Shown here one piece after another: positions 43,295 through 52,506 of a stretch of 64,000 nucleotides of DNA. The position numbers and the translations under genes were made by a program. Source of the stretch: Catenulispora sp. EB89. GTDB taxonomy: Bacteria > Actinomycetota > Actinomycetes > Streptomycetales > Catenulisporaceae. The notes under the pieces were generated by a model. It had not been told where the DNA came from. It saw only the letters and a list, made by a program, of their open reading frames with translations, and did no database searches. Within the stretch, counting starts at the first letter, position 1. Each line of letters starts with the position of its first letter. Location: positions 38,706-102,705 of the forward strand of contig NZ_JBGCCU010000036.1 in the NCBI RefSeq assembly GCF_041261445.1. The letters are read 5' to 3'.

Positions 43295-43741
43295 CTACCG
43301 GTTCAGCACCGCGTCCTCGGCGTCGGTCAGAAGCCGCGAGCGGATCAGGAACCTGACCCCCTCCGGCGCCTCCAGCGAGAACCCGCCGCCGCGGCCCGGG
43401 ACCACATCCACGGTCAGGTGGGTGTGGCGCCAGCGTTCGAACTGCTCGGCGCCCATCCAGAACGTCACCGGTTCCGTGATGCCCTCGACCGCCAGGCGTG
43501 CCAGCAGGACGTCGGAGGCCCCGGTGCGGAACTCGCCTTCCAGGTAGCACATCGGGGAGCTGCCGTCGCAGCAGCCGCCGGACTGGTGGAACATCAGCGG
43601 GCCGTGCGCCGTGTAGAGCTTGAGCATCATCGCCGCCGCGGCGTCGGTGACGGCCACCCGGGACGGCGCGCCGAGCCCGTCGCGCGGCGCCGGGCCGGCC
43701 GCGTCGCGGGTCGCCGCCGCGGTCGCGTTCGCCTCCGGCAT
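43295..43741 (-). CDS. DUF779 family protein
   Basis: 148 residues. The conserved segment 'FHQSGGCCDGSSPMCY' with clustered cysteines, plus 'FWMGAEQFERWRHTHLTVDV' and 'GGGFSLEAPEGVRFLIRSRL', identify DUF779. These small proteins are regularly encoded beside aldehyde dehydrogenases, as here: its start overlaps the aldehyde dehydrogenase stop (TGATG). A role as accessory or redox partner is inferred from that constant pairing. Confidence 0.88.
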   Translation of the reverse strand: MPEANATAAATRDAAGPAPRDGLGAPSRVAVTDAAAAMMLKLYTAHGPLMFHQSGGCCDGSSPMCYLEGEFRTGASDVLLARLAVEGITEPVTFWMGAEQFERWRHTHLTVDVVPGRGGGFSLEAPEGVRFLIRSRLLTDAEDAVLNR

Positions 43742-45264
43742 CAGAAGAAGCCCATCGCCTTCGCCGAGTAGCTGACCAGCAGGTTCTTCGTCTGCTGGTA
43801 GTGCTCGAGCATCATCTTGTGGTTCTCGCGCCCGATGCCGGAGCTCTTGTAGCCGCCGAAGGCCGCGTGCGCCGGGTACAGGTGGTAGCAGTTGGTCCAG
43901 ACGCGGCCGGCCTGGATCGCGCGGCCGGCGCGGTAGGCCGTGGTGCCGTCGCGGGTCCAGACCGCGGCGCCGAGCCCGTAGAGGGTGTCGTTGGCGATGC
44001 GGATCGCGTCGTCGTAGTGGTCGAACTGGGTCACGGCGACCACCGGGCCGAAGATCTCCTCCTGGAAGATGCGCATCGAGTTGTCGCCCTCGAACACCGT
44101 CGGCTGCACGTAGTACCCGCCGGACAGCTCGCCGCCGAGGTCCACGCGCTCGCCGCCGATCAGGATCTTGGCGCCCTCGCTCTGGCCGATCTCCAGGTAG
44201 GACAGGATCTTCTCCAGCTGGTCGTTGGAGGCCTGCGCGCCGACCATCGTCTCCGAATCCAGCGGGTTGCCCTGCTTCATGCGCTCGACGCGCGCGAGGC
44301 CGTCGGCGAGGAAGTCGCTGTAGTGGCCGCGCTGGATCAGGGCCCTGCTGGGGCAGGTGCAGACCTCGCCCTGGTTCAGGGCGAACATCGCGAAGCCCTC
44401 CTGCGCCTTGTCGTAGAAGTCGTCGCGGTTGCGGGAGACGTCGTTGAAGAAGATGTTCGGGCTCTTGCCGCCGAGCTCCAGAGTGACCGGCTTGATGTGC
44501 TCGGACGCGTACTGCATGATCAGCCGGCCGGTGGTGGTCTCGCCGGTGAAGGCCACCTTCGCCACTCGGCCGCTGGACGCCAGCGGCTTGCCGGCCTCGA
44601 CGCCGAAGCCGTTGACGATGTTCACCACGCCCGGCGGCAGCAGGTCGGCTATCAGGCTCATGAGATAGTGCACGGACACCGGCGTCTGCTCGGCCGGCTT
44701 GAGCACCACGGCGTTGCCCGCGGCCAGCGCCGGGGCCAGCTTCCAGATCGCCATCAGGATCGGGAAGTTCCAGGGGATGATCTGCGCGACCACGCCCAGC
44801 GGCTCGTGGAAGTGGTAGGCGACGGTGTCCTCGTCGATCTCCGACAGGCCGCCCTCCTGCGCGCGGATCGCCCCGGCGAAGTAGCGCAGGTGGTCGATCG
44901 CGAGCGGGATGTCGGCGGCCAGCGTCTCGCGGATCGGCTTGCCGTTCTCGAACGACTCGGCCAGCGCCAGCCGGTCCACGTTCATCGCCATCCGGTCGGC
45001 GATCTTGTTCAGGATCTCGGCACGCGCGGCCGGCGAGGTACGGCCCCAGGCCGGCGCCGCGGCGTGCGCGGCGTCCAGGGCCCGCTCGACGTCGTCGGCG
45101 GTACCCCGCGCCACCTCGCAGAACGGCTGCCCGGTGATCGGCGTCGGGTTCTCGAAGTACTGCCCGCCGGCGGGTGCCACGTACTCCCCGCCGATCCAGT
45201 GGTCGTACCGGGGCTGGTAGCTCATCAGGGCGTCGGGCCGACCCGGCGCGAGGTACACGGTCAT
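43741..45264 (-). CDS. NAD-dependent aldehyde dehydrogenase (ExaC/acetaldehyde type)
   Basis: 507 residues. Oxidises an aldehyde, probably acetaldehyde or another short one. Motifs: '[20 protein letters not shown]' (NAD fold), 'AFTGETTTG', catalytic Glu in '[12 protein letters not shown]', catalytic Cys in '[13 protein letters not shown]', and '[10 protein letters not shown]'. The C-terminal '[20 protein letters not shown]' is typical of the group paired with DUF779 proteins. ATG at 45264 has GGGAGG upstream. Two-gene operon with DUF779. Confidence 0.93.
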   Translation of the reverse strand: MTVYLAPGRPDALMSYQPRYDHWIGGEYVAPAGGQYFENPTPITGQPFCEVARGTADDVERALDAAHAAAPAWGRTSPAARAEILNKIADRMAMNVDRLALAESFENGKPIRETLAADIPLAIDHLRYFAGAIRAQEGGLSEIDEDTVAYHFHEPLGVVAQIIPWNFPILMAIWKLAPALAAGNAVVLKPAEQTPVSVHYLMSLIADLLPPGVVNIVNGFGVEAGKPLASSGRVAKVAFTGETTTGRLIMQYASEHIKPVTLELGGKSPNIFFNDVSRNRDDFYDKAQEGFAMFALNQGEVCTCPSRALIQRGHYSDFLADGLARVERMKQGNPLDSETMVGAQASNDQLEKILSYLEIGQSEGAKILIGGERVDLGGELSGGYYVQPTVFEGDNSMRIFQEEIFGPVVAVTQFDHYDDAIRIANDTLYGLGAAVWTRDGTTAYRAGRAIQAGRVWTNCYHLYPAHAAFGGYKSSGIGRENHKMMLEHYQQTKNLLVSYSAKAMGFF

Positions 45265-45415
45265 GGGGACCTCCCACGTTCGCCGGCGTTTTCGGGCGGT
45301 GCCGCCGGTGGCCGGCACGGAGGCACGCGCGTGACGCTAATGCGGATGTCAGGGCTGTTCACAGCGTTGTACGCGGATCTGCGTATTCGGTGGGTCGGGA
45401 GGTTTGCCGCGCCGA

Positions 45416-46603
45416 CTACCCTGACCGCCGCACCCGGCGCACCCGGCGCACCACCGCCGCGTCCAGGCGCTTGACGGCCTTCGCGGTCAACCGCCACCCC
45501 CGGATCGCCCAGAGCCCGACGGCCCCCCAGACCCCGTCCGCCAGGACGATCCGGACGCTCTGCACCTGATTCGGGGACAACTGGTACTTGTTCTGTTCGG
45601 TGCCACGGAGCAGCGACAGCTCTGGAACGCCTCGTTCGGCGGTCATCGCCATTGCGGCGCGCGTGAGAGCGACGGACACATCGACGCGGGACCGCAGGCT
45701 CGGCAGATAGCTGTACAGATAGGCGCCGACCATGGACCGGCCGACGATCAGGAGGTCCGAGGCGACGTGTTCGACCTCGAGCGTCTCCTTGTTCTTCAGC
45801 GAGAACTCCGCGAGAACGGTCTGGAAGCCGGCGGTCTCGCCGGCCTCGGTCGAGGCTCGCAGCACCGCCGTGAGATGCCCTCTGAAACGCTCTGTCAGAT
45901 GTTCCGAGTTGACCGAACGATCGGCCCACTGCCGGCGGTGCAGCTCGAGGAACCTGGCCACCGCGTCCTCGGACTCGTCCGCCGAAACCAGGCGGACCTC
46001 CAGGCCGACCCGGTCGAGCTCGCGCAGTCTCCGGCGCAACTGCTGCCGGATCTTGGTCGCCTCTATCGCCTCGACGTGCTCCTCCATCGGCACCCCGGGT
46101 AGGGACAAGCACACCGCGCCGGGGATCTCCGTCGTCCCGCCCGGCCAGTCGTTGCGGACCCGGGCCAGGACGCTGCCCGGCCGCACGTCGGGAAAGTCAA
46201 GGAGGTCGAAGCGCAGCTCGCTCCGGATCGCCGCGGCCAGCCGTCCGACGCTGGTCCGCGCGTCCGGCACGCCGTCGCCCGAGTCGTCGACCAGGACGTC
46301 GCAGAAGTCGGACTGCTCGACGCCCGCCGGCCGGAGCACCCGCCACAGCCGCTGCCTGGTGAGGACGAGCGCCGCGGCGGCGACCAGAACCCCCTGGTAG
46401 CGCACACAGACCAGACACAGGCGGCCGTTCGCCGGCCCGTACCACCGGCACCACGACGAGAGCCAGATCCTCGACTGGAACGGAGTCGCCGCTGAGGAGC
46501 GCCTGAACAAGTGGTCCCACTCGGTTGCCAGGTTGTCGAGTGCGTCGGCTCCCGAGATGACTTCCGCGGTCCAACCGGTGTCCCGCCTGGTCGATGCCGA
46601 CAT
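45416..46603 (-). CDS. CelD/BioF2-like GNAT-fold acyltransferase
   Basis: 395 residues from ATG 46603; GTG at 46669 would add 22 residues whose codons have weak third-position G/C, so I prefer the shorter form. The first third ('LATEWDHLFRRSSAATPFQS', 'SWCRWYGPANGRLCLV') and the C-terminal GNAT core ('GRSMVGAYLYSYLPSLR', 'ELSLLRGTEQNKYQLS') match the CelD/Acetyltransf_6 family linked to exopolysaccharide or lipid-linked acylation. No membrane segment. Divergent from the MFS gene. Substrate unknown. Confidence 0.78.
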   Translation of the reverse strand: MSASTRRDTGWTAEVISGADALDNLATEWDHLFRRSSAATPFQSRIWLSSWCRWYGPANGRLCLVCVRYQGVLVAAAALVLTRQRLWRVLRPAGVEQSDFCDVLVDDSGDGVPDARTSVGRLAAAIRSELRFDLLDFPDVRPGSVLARVRNDWPGGTTEIPGAVCLSLPGVPMEEHVEAIEATKIRQQLRRRLRELDRVGLEVRLVSADESEDAVARFLELHRRQWADRSVNSEHLTERFRGHLTAVLRASTEAGETAGFQTVLAEFSLKNKETLEVEHVASDLLIVGRSMVGAYLYSYLPSLRSRVDVSVALTRAAMAMTAERGVPELSLLRGTEQNKYQLSPNQVQSVRIVLADGVWGAVGLWAIRGWRLTAKAVKRLDAAVVRRVRRVRRSG

Positions 46604-46911
46604 CAGATGCCCCGTGGTTTCAGCTGTGGATTGGTCTGCCAGCAACCGGCGGTCTTCCGCGACGATCACCGGCGCGCGTCAGATCCTAGTGCCCTTCCTC
46701 AGAAAATCGTTGAAGACGTAGGTTATCGGCCATCTGGCCTGTGACCCGACGGGGGTGGCGCGGCGCGGATATTCCGGCCGGGCTGGTAGCCGAGTCAGCG
46801 CTCGACCTGGCTCGCCTCCGCTTCCGACCGCGCGGAAAACCACGTGCGGACCGGCGGAAACCGCTGCTAGCCTCGCGATCCTTGTGCCGTCCGGCTGTGG
46901 GGATCGCCATC

Positions 46912-48147
46912 ATGAATCCGCTTCGCGAGAAGCCGTTCCGCCGCTTCTTCATCGGTCAGTCGATCTCCGTGACCGGCGGCGCCGCGAGCCAGATCGCGCT
47001 GTTCTTCGCCGTCCTGCAGCTCACCGGCAGCCCGCGGGACCTGAGCATCGTCATCAGTGCCCAGATGCTGCCGACCGTCGCCCTGCTGCTGATCGGCGGC
47101 GGGATCGGCGACCGGCTCGGGCAGGCGCTGCTGCTGCGGGTCACGCACGTGGGGCTCGGGGTGACGCAGGGCGCGATGGCGTTCTGCATCCTCGCCAAGC
47201 AGCCGGTCGGCTACCTGATGGGCCTGGCGTTCGTGACCGGCGTGCTGTCGGCGTTCACCGGGCCGTCGCTGAGCGGGATCGTGCCGCAGCTGGTGGGCCC
47301 CGCCGGGCTGCAGAAGGCGAACTCGCTGCTGGCCAGCGTGGGCAACGCGGCCAAGGTGCTCGGACCGACGGTCGGCGGCGTGCTGGTCAGCACGGTCGGG
47401 GGCGGCTGGGCACTGGTCGCGGACTCGGCGTCGTTCTTCGTCGCGGGCGCGGTGTTCTGCTTCATCCCGGTGCAGGGCCGGCGGGTGCGCAGCGACCGGA
47501 AGCTGTTCACCGAGCTGCGCCAGGGCTGGACGTACTTCCGCTCGTCCTCCTGGATCTGGTCGATGACCGCCGCGTTCGCGGTCTCCGGCTTCCTGCAGAT
47601 GGGCGCCGGGCAGGTGCTCGGGCTGGTGCTGGCCAAGCAGACGTTCGGCGCCGAAGGCTGGGGCGTGATCATCAGCTGCCGGGCGGCGGGGCAGCTCGTC
47701 ATGAGTGTGCTGATGATCCGGACGAAGGTGCGGCGGCCGCTGCTGGTCGGGCAGCTGGCCATCACGCTGCAGGCGGTGCCGTACCTGCTGCTGGGCCTGA
47801 ACGCGGGGGTGGCGGCGGTCGCCGCGGCGTCGTTCGTCGCGGGGTTCGGGATCACGTTCGCGTCCGTGGCCTGGGACACGTCGCTGCACACGTACGTCCC
47901 CAACGAGATGATGTCCCGCGTCGTGTCCTACGACCAGTTCGGCCGCGCCCTGGCCGTCCCGGCGGGGCAGCTGACGATCATCCCGATCGCCGACGCCTTC
48001 GGCGCGCGCCGCGTCATGTTCACCACCGGGATCCTGTTCGCGGCGGCGATGCTCGCACCGCTGCTGCTGTCCTCGGTGCGCGGGGTCGGGATCGGGGACC
48101 TCGAGGAGGAGCCCGATCCCGGTCCCGTAGTCGGAGCCCCGGCCTAG
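46912..48147 (+). CDS. MFS transporter
   Basis: 411 residues, about 12 hydrophobic helices, of the enterobactin-exporter-like MFS group. 'RFFIGQSISVTGGAASQIAL' is typical of helix 1, 'GGGIGDRLGQALLL' is the loop 2-3 motif, and 'QLVGPAGLQKANSLLASVGN' is typical of helix 5. Probably exports a small molecule. ATG at 46912 fits the family N-terminus. It is divergent from the acyltransferase gene and converges with the hydroxyacyl-CoA dehydrogenase gene. Confidence 0.88.
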   Translation: MNPLREKPFRRFFIGQSISVTGGAASQIALFFAVLQLTGSPRDLSIVISAQMLPTVALLLIGGGIGDRLGQALLLRVTHVGLGVTQGAMAFCILAKQPVGYLMGLAFVTGVLSAFTGPSLSGIVPQLVGPAGLQKANSLLASVGNAAKVLGPTVGGVLVSTVGGGWALVADSASFFVAGAVFCFIPVQGRRVRSDRKLFTELRQGWTYFRSSSWIWSMTAAFAVSGFLQMGAGQVLGLVLAKQTFGAEGWGVIISCRAAGQLVMSVLMIRTKVRRPLLVGQLAITLQAVPYLLLGLNAGVAAVAAASFVAGFGITFASVAWDTSLHTYVPNEMMSRVVSYDQFGRALAVPAGQLTIIPIADAFGARRVMFTTGILFAAAMLAPLLLSSVRGVGIGDLEEEPDPGPVVGAPA

Positions 48148-48183
48148 GCGGTCTGGGCCGGACGCTGTTGCCCAGCCGCCGAC

Positions 48184-49038
48184 CTAGACGCTCGCGTACT
48201 CGTAGAACCCGCGCCCGGCCTTGCGGCCCAGGCGTCCGGCCTCGACCATGCGCAGCAGCAGCGCCGGCGGGGTGTACAGGGGCTCCTTGAACTCCTCGTA
48301 CATCGCCTCGGCGGCCAGCTTCACCGTGTCCAGGCCGATCAGGTCCGACAGCGCCAGCGGGCCCATCGGGTGCGCGCAGCCCAGCACCATGCCGGAGTCG
48401 ATGTCCTCGGCGGAGGCGAAGCCGCCCTCGGCCATCCGGATCGCGGCCAGCAGGTAGGGGATGAGCAGGGAGTTCACCACGAACCCGGCGCGGTCCTGGG
48501 CGACCACGGCCTGCTTGCCCAGCTGCTCGACGAAGGCCACGGCGCGGGCCTTGGTCTCGTCGCTGGTGGCCAGCGAGGGGATGACCTCGACCAGCTTCAG
48601 CACCGGGACCGGGTTGAAGAAGTGGACGCCGACCACGTTGTGCGGCCGGGTGGTGGCCGTGCCCAGGCGCATGATCGGGATGGAGGAGGTGTTGGAGGCC
48701 AGGATGGCGTCCTCGGGCAGGATCAGGTCCAGCTTGCCCAGCACCGCGGTCTTGACCGCCTCGACCTCGACCACGGCCTCCACCGCGAGCTGCCGGTCGG
48801 CGAACTCCTGCAGGTCCTCGGTGAAGCGGATCCGGCCCAGAGCCGCCTCGGCGTCGGCCTCGCTCATCTTGCCGGCCTTGACCGCGCGCTTGAGGGACAC
48901 CGCGATGCGGTCGCGCCCGCGCTTGAGGCCCTCGGCGTTCTCGTCGGCGACGATCACGTCCAGCCCGCTGCGTGCGCAGACCTCCGCGATGCCCGCTCCC
49001 ATCTGGCCGACCCCGACCACTCCGACTCGTTCGATCAC
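48184..49038 (-). CDS. 3-hydroxybutyryl-CoA dehydrogenase
   Basis: 284 residues. NAD(P)-dependent oxidation of 3-hydroxyacyl-CoA or the reverse. N-terminal Rossmann motif 'VGVVGVGQMGAGIAEV', catalytic His in 'VVGVHFFNPVPVLKLVEV', 'AGFVVNSLLIPYLLAAI' and 'GCAHPMGPLALSDLIGLD' are conserved in Hbd/FadB2. GTG at 49038 has GGAGG five bases upstream and sets the Rossmann strand at residue 4; longer reading to 49092 lacks this. Divergent from an acyl-CoA dehydrogenase gene, so the two beta-oxidation-type steps share a control region. Confidence 0.92.
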   Translation of the reverse strand: MIERVGVVGVGQMGAGIAEVCARSGLDVIVADENAEGLKRGRDRIAVSLKRAVKAGKMSEADAEAALGRIRFTEDLQEFADRQLAVEAVVEVEAVKTAVLGKLDLILPEDAILASNTSSIPIMRLGTATTRPHNVVGVHFFNPVPVLKLVEVIPSLATSDETKARAVAFVEQLGKQAVVAQDRAGFVVNSLLIPYLLAAIRMAEGGFASAEDIDSGMVLGCAHPMGPLALSDLIGLDTVKLAAEAMYEEFKEPLYTPPALLLRMVEAGRLGRKAGRGFYEYASV

Positions 49039-49116
49039 CGATGCCTCCGGTTCAGGTGTTGCGGCTTGTGCAGCACTTGTGGTGCGTACCACAGGGTATC
49101 CGTGGCACCGAGTGTG

Positions 49117-49122
49117 GATAAT
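49117..49122 (+). promoter_or_regulatory. candidate -10 box for the acyl-CoA dehydrogenase gene
   Basis: GATAAT in the 120-base gap between the divergent hydroxyacyl-CoA and acyl-CoA dehydrogenase genes, 36 bases before the ATG. Nearby GGGTACCC and GTACCACAGGGTATC have partial symmetry and could bind a regulator. No convincing -35 box. Confidence 0.3.
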
Positions 49123-49158
49123 CGAGGGTACCCAGTACCTTCAGCCTAGGAGCGAGCC

Positions 49159-50328
49159 ATGGCCGCCGACTTCGACCTGTTCAAGGTCTCCGAGGAGCAC
49201 GACCTGCTACGGGAGGCGGTGCGCTCGCTGTGCGAGGAGAAGATCCTGCCCTTCGCCGCCGAGGTCGACGAGCAGTCCCGCTTCCCCCAGGAGGCGCTGG
49301 ACGCCCTGGTCTCCTCCGACCTGGCGGCCGTGCACGTGGCCGAGCAGTACGGCGGCCAGGGCGCCGACGCCCTCGCGACGTGCATCGTGATCGAGGAGGT
49401 CGCCCGGGTGTGCGCCAGCTCCTCGCTGATCCCGGCGGTGAACAAGCTGGGCTCGATGCCGGTGATCCTGTCCGGCTCGGAGGAGCTGAAGCAGAAGTAC
49501 CTGACCCCGCTGGCGGCCGGCAGCGCGATGTTCTCCTACTGCCTGTCCGAGCCGGACGCGGGCTCCGACGCCGCCGGCATGAAGACGCGCGCCGAGCGTG
49601 ACGGAGATCACTACATCCTCAACGGCGTGAAGCGCTGGATCACGAACGCCGGCGTGTCGGAGTTCTACACGGTCATGGCCGTCACCGACCCCGCAGCCCG
49701 CTCCAAGGGCATCTCGGCCTTCGTGGTCGAGAAGGGCGACGAGGGCGTCACCTTCGGCGCCCCGGAGAAGAAGCTGGGCATCAAGGGCTCCCCGACCCGC
49801 GAGGTCTACTTCGACAACGTCCGCATCCCCGCCGACCGCATGATCGGCGCCGAGGGCACGGGCTTCGCCACGGCGATGCGCACCCTGGACCACACCCGCG
49901 TGACGATCGCCGCGCAGGCCCTGGGCATCGCGCAGGGCGCACTGGACTACGCGTCGAACTACGTGAAGGAGCGCAAGCAGTTCGGCAAGGCCATCGCCGA
50001 CTTCCAGGGCATCCAGTTCATGCTGGCGGACATGGCGATGAAGCTGACCGCGGCGCGCCAGCTGACGTACACCGCGGCGGCGAAGTCGGAGCGCGGAGAC
50101 AGCGACCTGACGTACTTCGGAGCGGCGGCGAAGTGCTTCGCCTCGGACGTGGCGATGGAGGTCACGACGGACGCGGTGCAGCTGCTCGGCGGGTACGGGT
50201 ACACGAAGGACTATCCGCTGGAGCGGATGATGCGGGATGCGAAGATCACGCAGATTTATGAGGGCACGAACCAGGTGCAGCGGATTGTGATGGCTCGGCA
50301 GGTGCTGAGCGGTAATGTGAACATCTGA
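49159..50328 (+). CDS. acyl-CoA dehydrogenase
   Basis: 389 residues, canonical length. 'SYCLSEPDAGSDAAGMKTRA' (FAD/substrate loop), 'RKQFGKAIADFQGIQFMLAD' and 'LLGGYGYTKDYPLERMMRDA' followed by 'KITQIYEGTNQVQRIVMARQ' with the catalytic Glu (in IYEGT). It catalyses the first step of fatty or branched acyl-CoA oxidation. ATG at 49159 has AGGAG seven bases upstream. The last 84 bases are repeated, in diverged form, at 53624-53704 on the far side of a decayed mobile region. Confidence 0.95.
   Translation: MAADFDLFKVSEEHDLLREAVRSLCEEKILPFAAEVDEQSRFPQEALDALVSSDLAAVHVAEQYGGQGADALATCIVIEEVARVCASSSLIPAVNKLGSMPVILSGSEELKQKYLTPLAAGSAMFSYCLSEPDAGSDAAGMKTRAERDGDHYILNGVKRWITNAGVSEFYTVMAVTDPAARSKGISAFVVEKGDEGVTFGAPEKKLGIKGSPTREVYFDNVRIPADRMIGAEGTGFATAMRTLDHTRVTIAAQALGIAQGALDYASNYVKERKQFGKAIADFQGIQFMLADMAMKLTAARQLTYTAAAKSERGDSDLTYFGAAAKCFASDVAMEVTTDAVQLLGGYGYTKDYPLERMMRDAKITQIYEGTNQVQRIVMARQVLSGNVNI
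50245..50328 (+). repeat. direct repeat, left copy: 3' end of acyl-CoA dehydrogenase gene
   Basis: The first 63 bases match 53624-53686 with five differences; the final 21 bases diverge and the right copy is three bases shorter. The repeated coding sequence is the C-terminus after the catalytic Glu region. The two copies bracket about 3.3 kb of integrase, phage and IS remnants, like the ends of an integrated element. Confidence 0.85.
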
Positions 50329-50336
50329 TTTCGCAG

Positions 50337-50401
50337 GTCAGGGGCGGTTTCTCGATATGGGCGCGAGGCTTGGGGAAACCGTCCCTGACGCATCGTCAGG
50401 G
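50337..50401 (+). terminator. overlapping alternative hairpins after the acyl-CoA dehydrogenase gene
   Basis: GTCAGGGGCGGTTTC (50337-50351) pairs with GAAACCGTCCCTGAC (50375-50389), 14 of 15 exact and one G-T. The CCCTGACG at 50383-50390 also pairs perfectly with CGTCAGGG at 50394-50401 across a 3-base loop. The two stems share an arm and exclude each other. No T-run follows. Likely a terminator; the alternative pairing is unusual. Confidence 0.6.
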
Positions 50402-50412
50402 GCTCTGGTCCG

Positions 50413-50634
50413 TCACCGGTCCGTCAGAGGGCGGAAGGTGAAGTTGGCGAGTCGCGCTTCGCCGGCGGCCATCGAGATCCCGTGCGCGTCGGGCATCTGG
50501 TGCCCGTAGACGTCGAACGTGACCTTGGCGCTGGCGTGCCCCAGACCCGAGGAAACCGAGGTGAGAGGGACCAGCCGCCGAAGGCTATCGCTGGCGAAGT
50601 AGTGACGCCAAGCGTGCGGCTTATCTTTGTGCTG
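50413..50634 (-). pseudogene. tyrosine recombinase (phage-type integrase), C-terminal remnant
   Basis: The frame ending at 50413 reads 'HAWRHYFASDSL' (box II His-x-x-Arg), then 'GLGHASAKVTFDVYGHQMPD' with the Gly-His pair and the nucleophile Tyr, and ends 'FTFRPLTDR'. This is the last third of a site-specific integrase; no catalytic-domain start, N-terminal arm-binding domain or start codon is present, and the stretch between box II and GLGHAS is degraded. It sits 85 bases from the end of the acyl-CoA dehydrogenase gene, the usual place for an integrase at the edge of an element. Confidence 0.8.
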
Positions 50635-50653
50635 CTCCGCGCCGCCAGCTCCG

Positions 50654-51178
50654 TTAGATCTGCCACGCCTCGGAAGGTAACTGGTGGTACATGTCGTCGT
50701 TCGCGTCGGCTGGCAGGAAGACCGGCCGCGATATCAGCCGGTCGCCAGCCCGCTGCACGCAGACGACCATGCCGAGGCTGAAGGATCCGCATTCGGCTGC
50801 TGGCAGGTAGAACAACTCGCTGTGTGCCGGGCGTTGCTCGGCGCGCTCGAAGAGCCACTGCTCCACCTCGGAGGGAACCTGGCCGACGAGAGCGCGCCCC
50901 TCGAAGGACACCTGAGGACCGCGCAGTGCGTTTACTGAGATTCCGAACAGCTTGGGATCTTGCGGCCGGTAGTACAGCGTCAAGCCTGGATCTGGATACG
51001 ACTCCCGGACCAGACCGTCGTGGGCGTTGCTTCGGCTAATTGTCGGGCGCTGCGCGCCGATCGAGGCTGCTACCTCCGCCGGGCTCATCTCGAACCGAAG
51101 CGGCCCCACGCTGACGTGAGGAACCAACGCCCACTGCGGCCGTTCATCCTCAGAAGCCACCTGCCACAGCTTTGCCAT
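50654..51178 (-). CDS. hypothetical protein in the mobile region
   Basis: 174 residues, no signal peptide or membrane helix, not recognised. The middle 'VSVGPLRFEMSPAEVAASIG' and 'YPDPGLTLYYRPQDPKLFGI' read like a folded cytosolic protein, and the pattern of conserved-looking hydrophobics suggests a real gene. Codon third positions are less G/C-rich than in flanking genes, in line with acquired DNA. No ribosome site precedes ATG 51178. It follows the integrase remnant and may be cargo or an immunity-type protein; no function is proposed. Confidence 0.55.
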   Translation of the reverse strand: MAKLWQVASEDERPQWALVPHVSVGPLRFEMSPAEVAASIGAQRPTISRSNAHDGLVRESYPDPGLTLYYRPQDPKLFGISVNALRGPQVSFEGRALVGQVPSEVEQWLFERAEQRPAHSELFYLPAAECGSFSLGMVVCVQRAGDRLISRPVFLPADANDDMYHQLPSEAWQI

Positions 51179-51278
51179 AGCCACACAGCCTAGAGCTTTC
51201 CGGCACTGCCACGTTCGAGATCGCCCCCGCCACGATCGGCGCCTTCGGGCACCGGCCGCCGGAGCATGAGCCTTTGCT

Positions 51279-51780
51279 GTGGTGGGAGCAGACCGCTCCC
51301 GTGACCAGGGCATCGGCAACGCGGGCCCGGCTGACCGCCGCACCACCTTGAAGACCCTGTACGACGCCTACGTGGCCTGCCCGTGGTCGTTCTGCGCCGT
51401 CAATGCCATCGTCCGCACGATCACCGCTGGCGGCCCGGTCACCGACTGGGATTCGGACACCGGGCAGGGCGACCAGCCGCAGCCGGTCAAGCCGGCGAAC
51501 GTGCCGGCGCTGGATCGGATGCTTGCCTGGTGCAACCAGCGCGACGACATCCGCCAAGTGATACGCGGCGCGATCGTGGACCTGCTGGTCTTCGGCGACG
51601 CCTATCTGGAACTGGTGTGGGTCGGTAATCAGCCGGTGGCCCTGTACAACCTGGACTGCCCCAGCATCTATCCGATCGCCGACGCCCACGGCCACATATC
51701 CGGGTACGTGCAGGTCACCGAATACGGCCAACGCGCGACCTTCGAGACGCGAGAGGTCATTCACATCCCCCAGGCTCGGT
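51279..51780 (+). pseudogene. phage portal protein fragment
   Basis: About 165 codons read 'LYDAYVACPWSFCAVNAIVR', 'DDIRQVIRGAIVDLLVFGDA', 'LYNLDCPSIYPIADAHGHIS' and 'FETREVIHIPQ', the pattern of the N-terminal half of HK97-type phage portal proteins. After EVIHI the frame runs into unrelated sequence, and the true N-terminus is missing. Portal proteins are about 400-500 residues, so this is a truncated leftover of a prophage. Confidence 0.7.
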
Positions 51781-51785
51781 CCGAT

Positions 51786-51926
51786 CAGGTGAGCTTGCGC
51801 GCCAGCCGGGGTTCATGGCGCTGCGCGACGGCCAGTTGGTGGCGCAGGATCAGGATTTCGACCTTCTTCGCCGTCGTATCCCGGCTTGAAAGTCGGATCC
51901 AGGCGAAGATCCGGGTTGCCGGCAGA
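51786..51926 (-). pseudogene. transposase/integrase N-terminal fragment (rve-type)
   Basis: The minus frame ending with TGA at 51786 reads 'IFAWIRLSSRDTTAKKVEIL' and 'LRHQLAVAQRHEPRLARKLT'. Actinomycete integrase-core transposases begin with this pattern (D-x-x-K-x-VEIL-x-LRHQ-x-AV). Here the conserved Trp after LARKLT is replaced by the stop, and the catalytic core is absent. It directly abuts the portal fragment, so an insertion may have truncated that gene. Confidence 0.6.
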
Positions 51927-52040
51927 TAGATCGATCGTAGCGCCGTGATCCAGCATCATCCCAGCTTGCAGGGGTGTTTTCGGCAGCGCGCCATCCTCAC
52001 CGTGACCATCGCGTAGCGGTCAACCCGCAGGTTCAGCCAG

Positions 52041-52484
52041 ATCCCGGTCTCGAACCCTTCGGCGTTTCCGGCACCGGCAAGTCCCACCTGCTCATCGCCC
52101 TGGGCTCGCAAGCCGCGATGGCGGGTTCCGGGTCCGCTACGCCCTGGCTGTGAAACTCGTCAACGAGCTGGTCGAGGCTGCCGACGAGAGATGCTGACTA
52201 AGACCATCGCCCGATACAGGCGTGTTGATCTCCTCGTGATCGACGAGCTCGGCTACCTGGAACTCGACCGCCGTGGGGCGGAGCTGCTGTTCCAGATTCT
52301 GACCGAGCGGGAGGAGAAGAACAGTGCTGCGATAGCAAGTAACAAATCTCTCAGTGGCTGGACAAAGACCTTCACCGACCCCCGGCTCTGCGGGGCGATC
52401 GTCGGCAGGCTCACGTTCAACGGCACCATCATCGAGACCGGCAGCCGGTCCTACCGGCTCGCCCACGCCAAGAACCGCAGGCCG
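52041..52484 (+). pseudogene. IS21-type IstB helper ATPase, frameshifted remnant
   Basis: Pieces in three frames spell IstB: Walker A 'FGVSGTGKSHLLIAL', then 'RVRYALAVKLVNELVEAADE', then 'RYRRVDLLVIDELGYLELDR' (Walker B) and 'LTFNGTIIETGSRSYRLAHA'. At least two frameshifts separate the pieces and the N-terminus is gone. No IstA gene is present. Another dead insertion element of the decayed region. Confidence 0.75.
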
Positions 52485-52506
52485 CCGCTCCGACGGGTTG
52501 ACCATC

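Noticed and set aside
43801..45474. A 557-codon plus-strand open frame opposite the aldehyde dehydrogenase
   Set aside because: The minus strand encodes a full aldehyde dehydrogenase with its catalytic residues; the plus frame has no recognisable motif.
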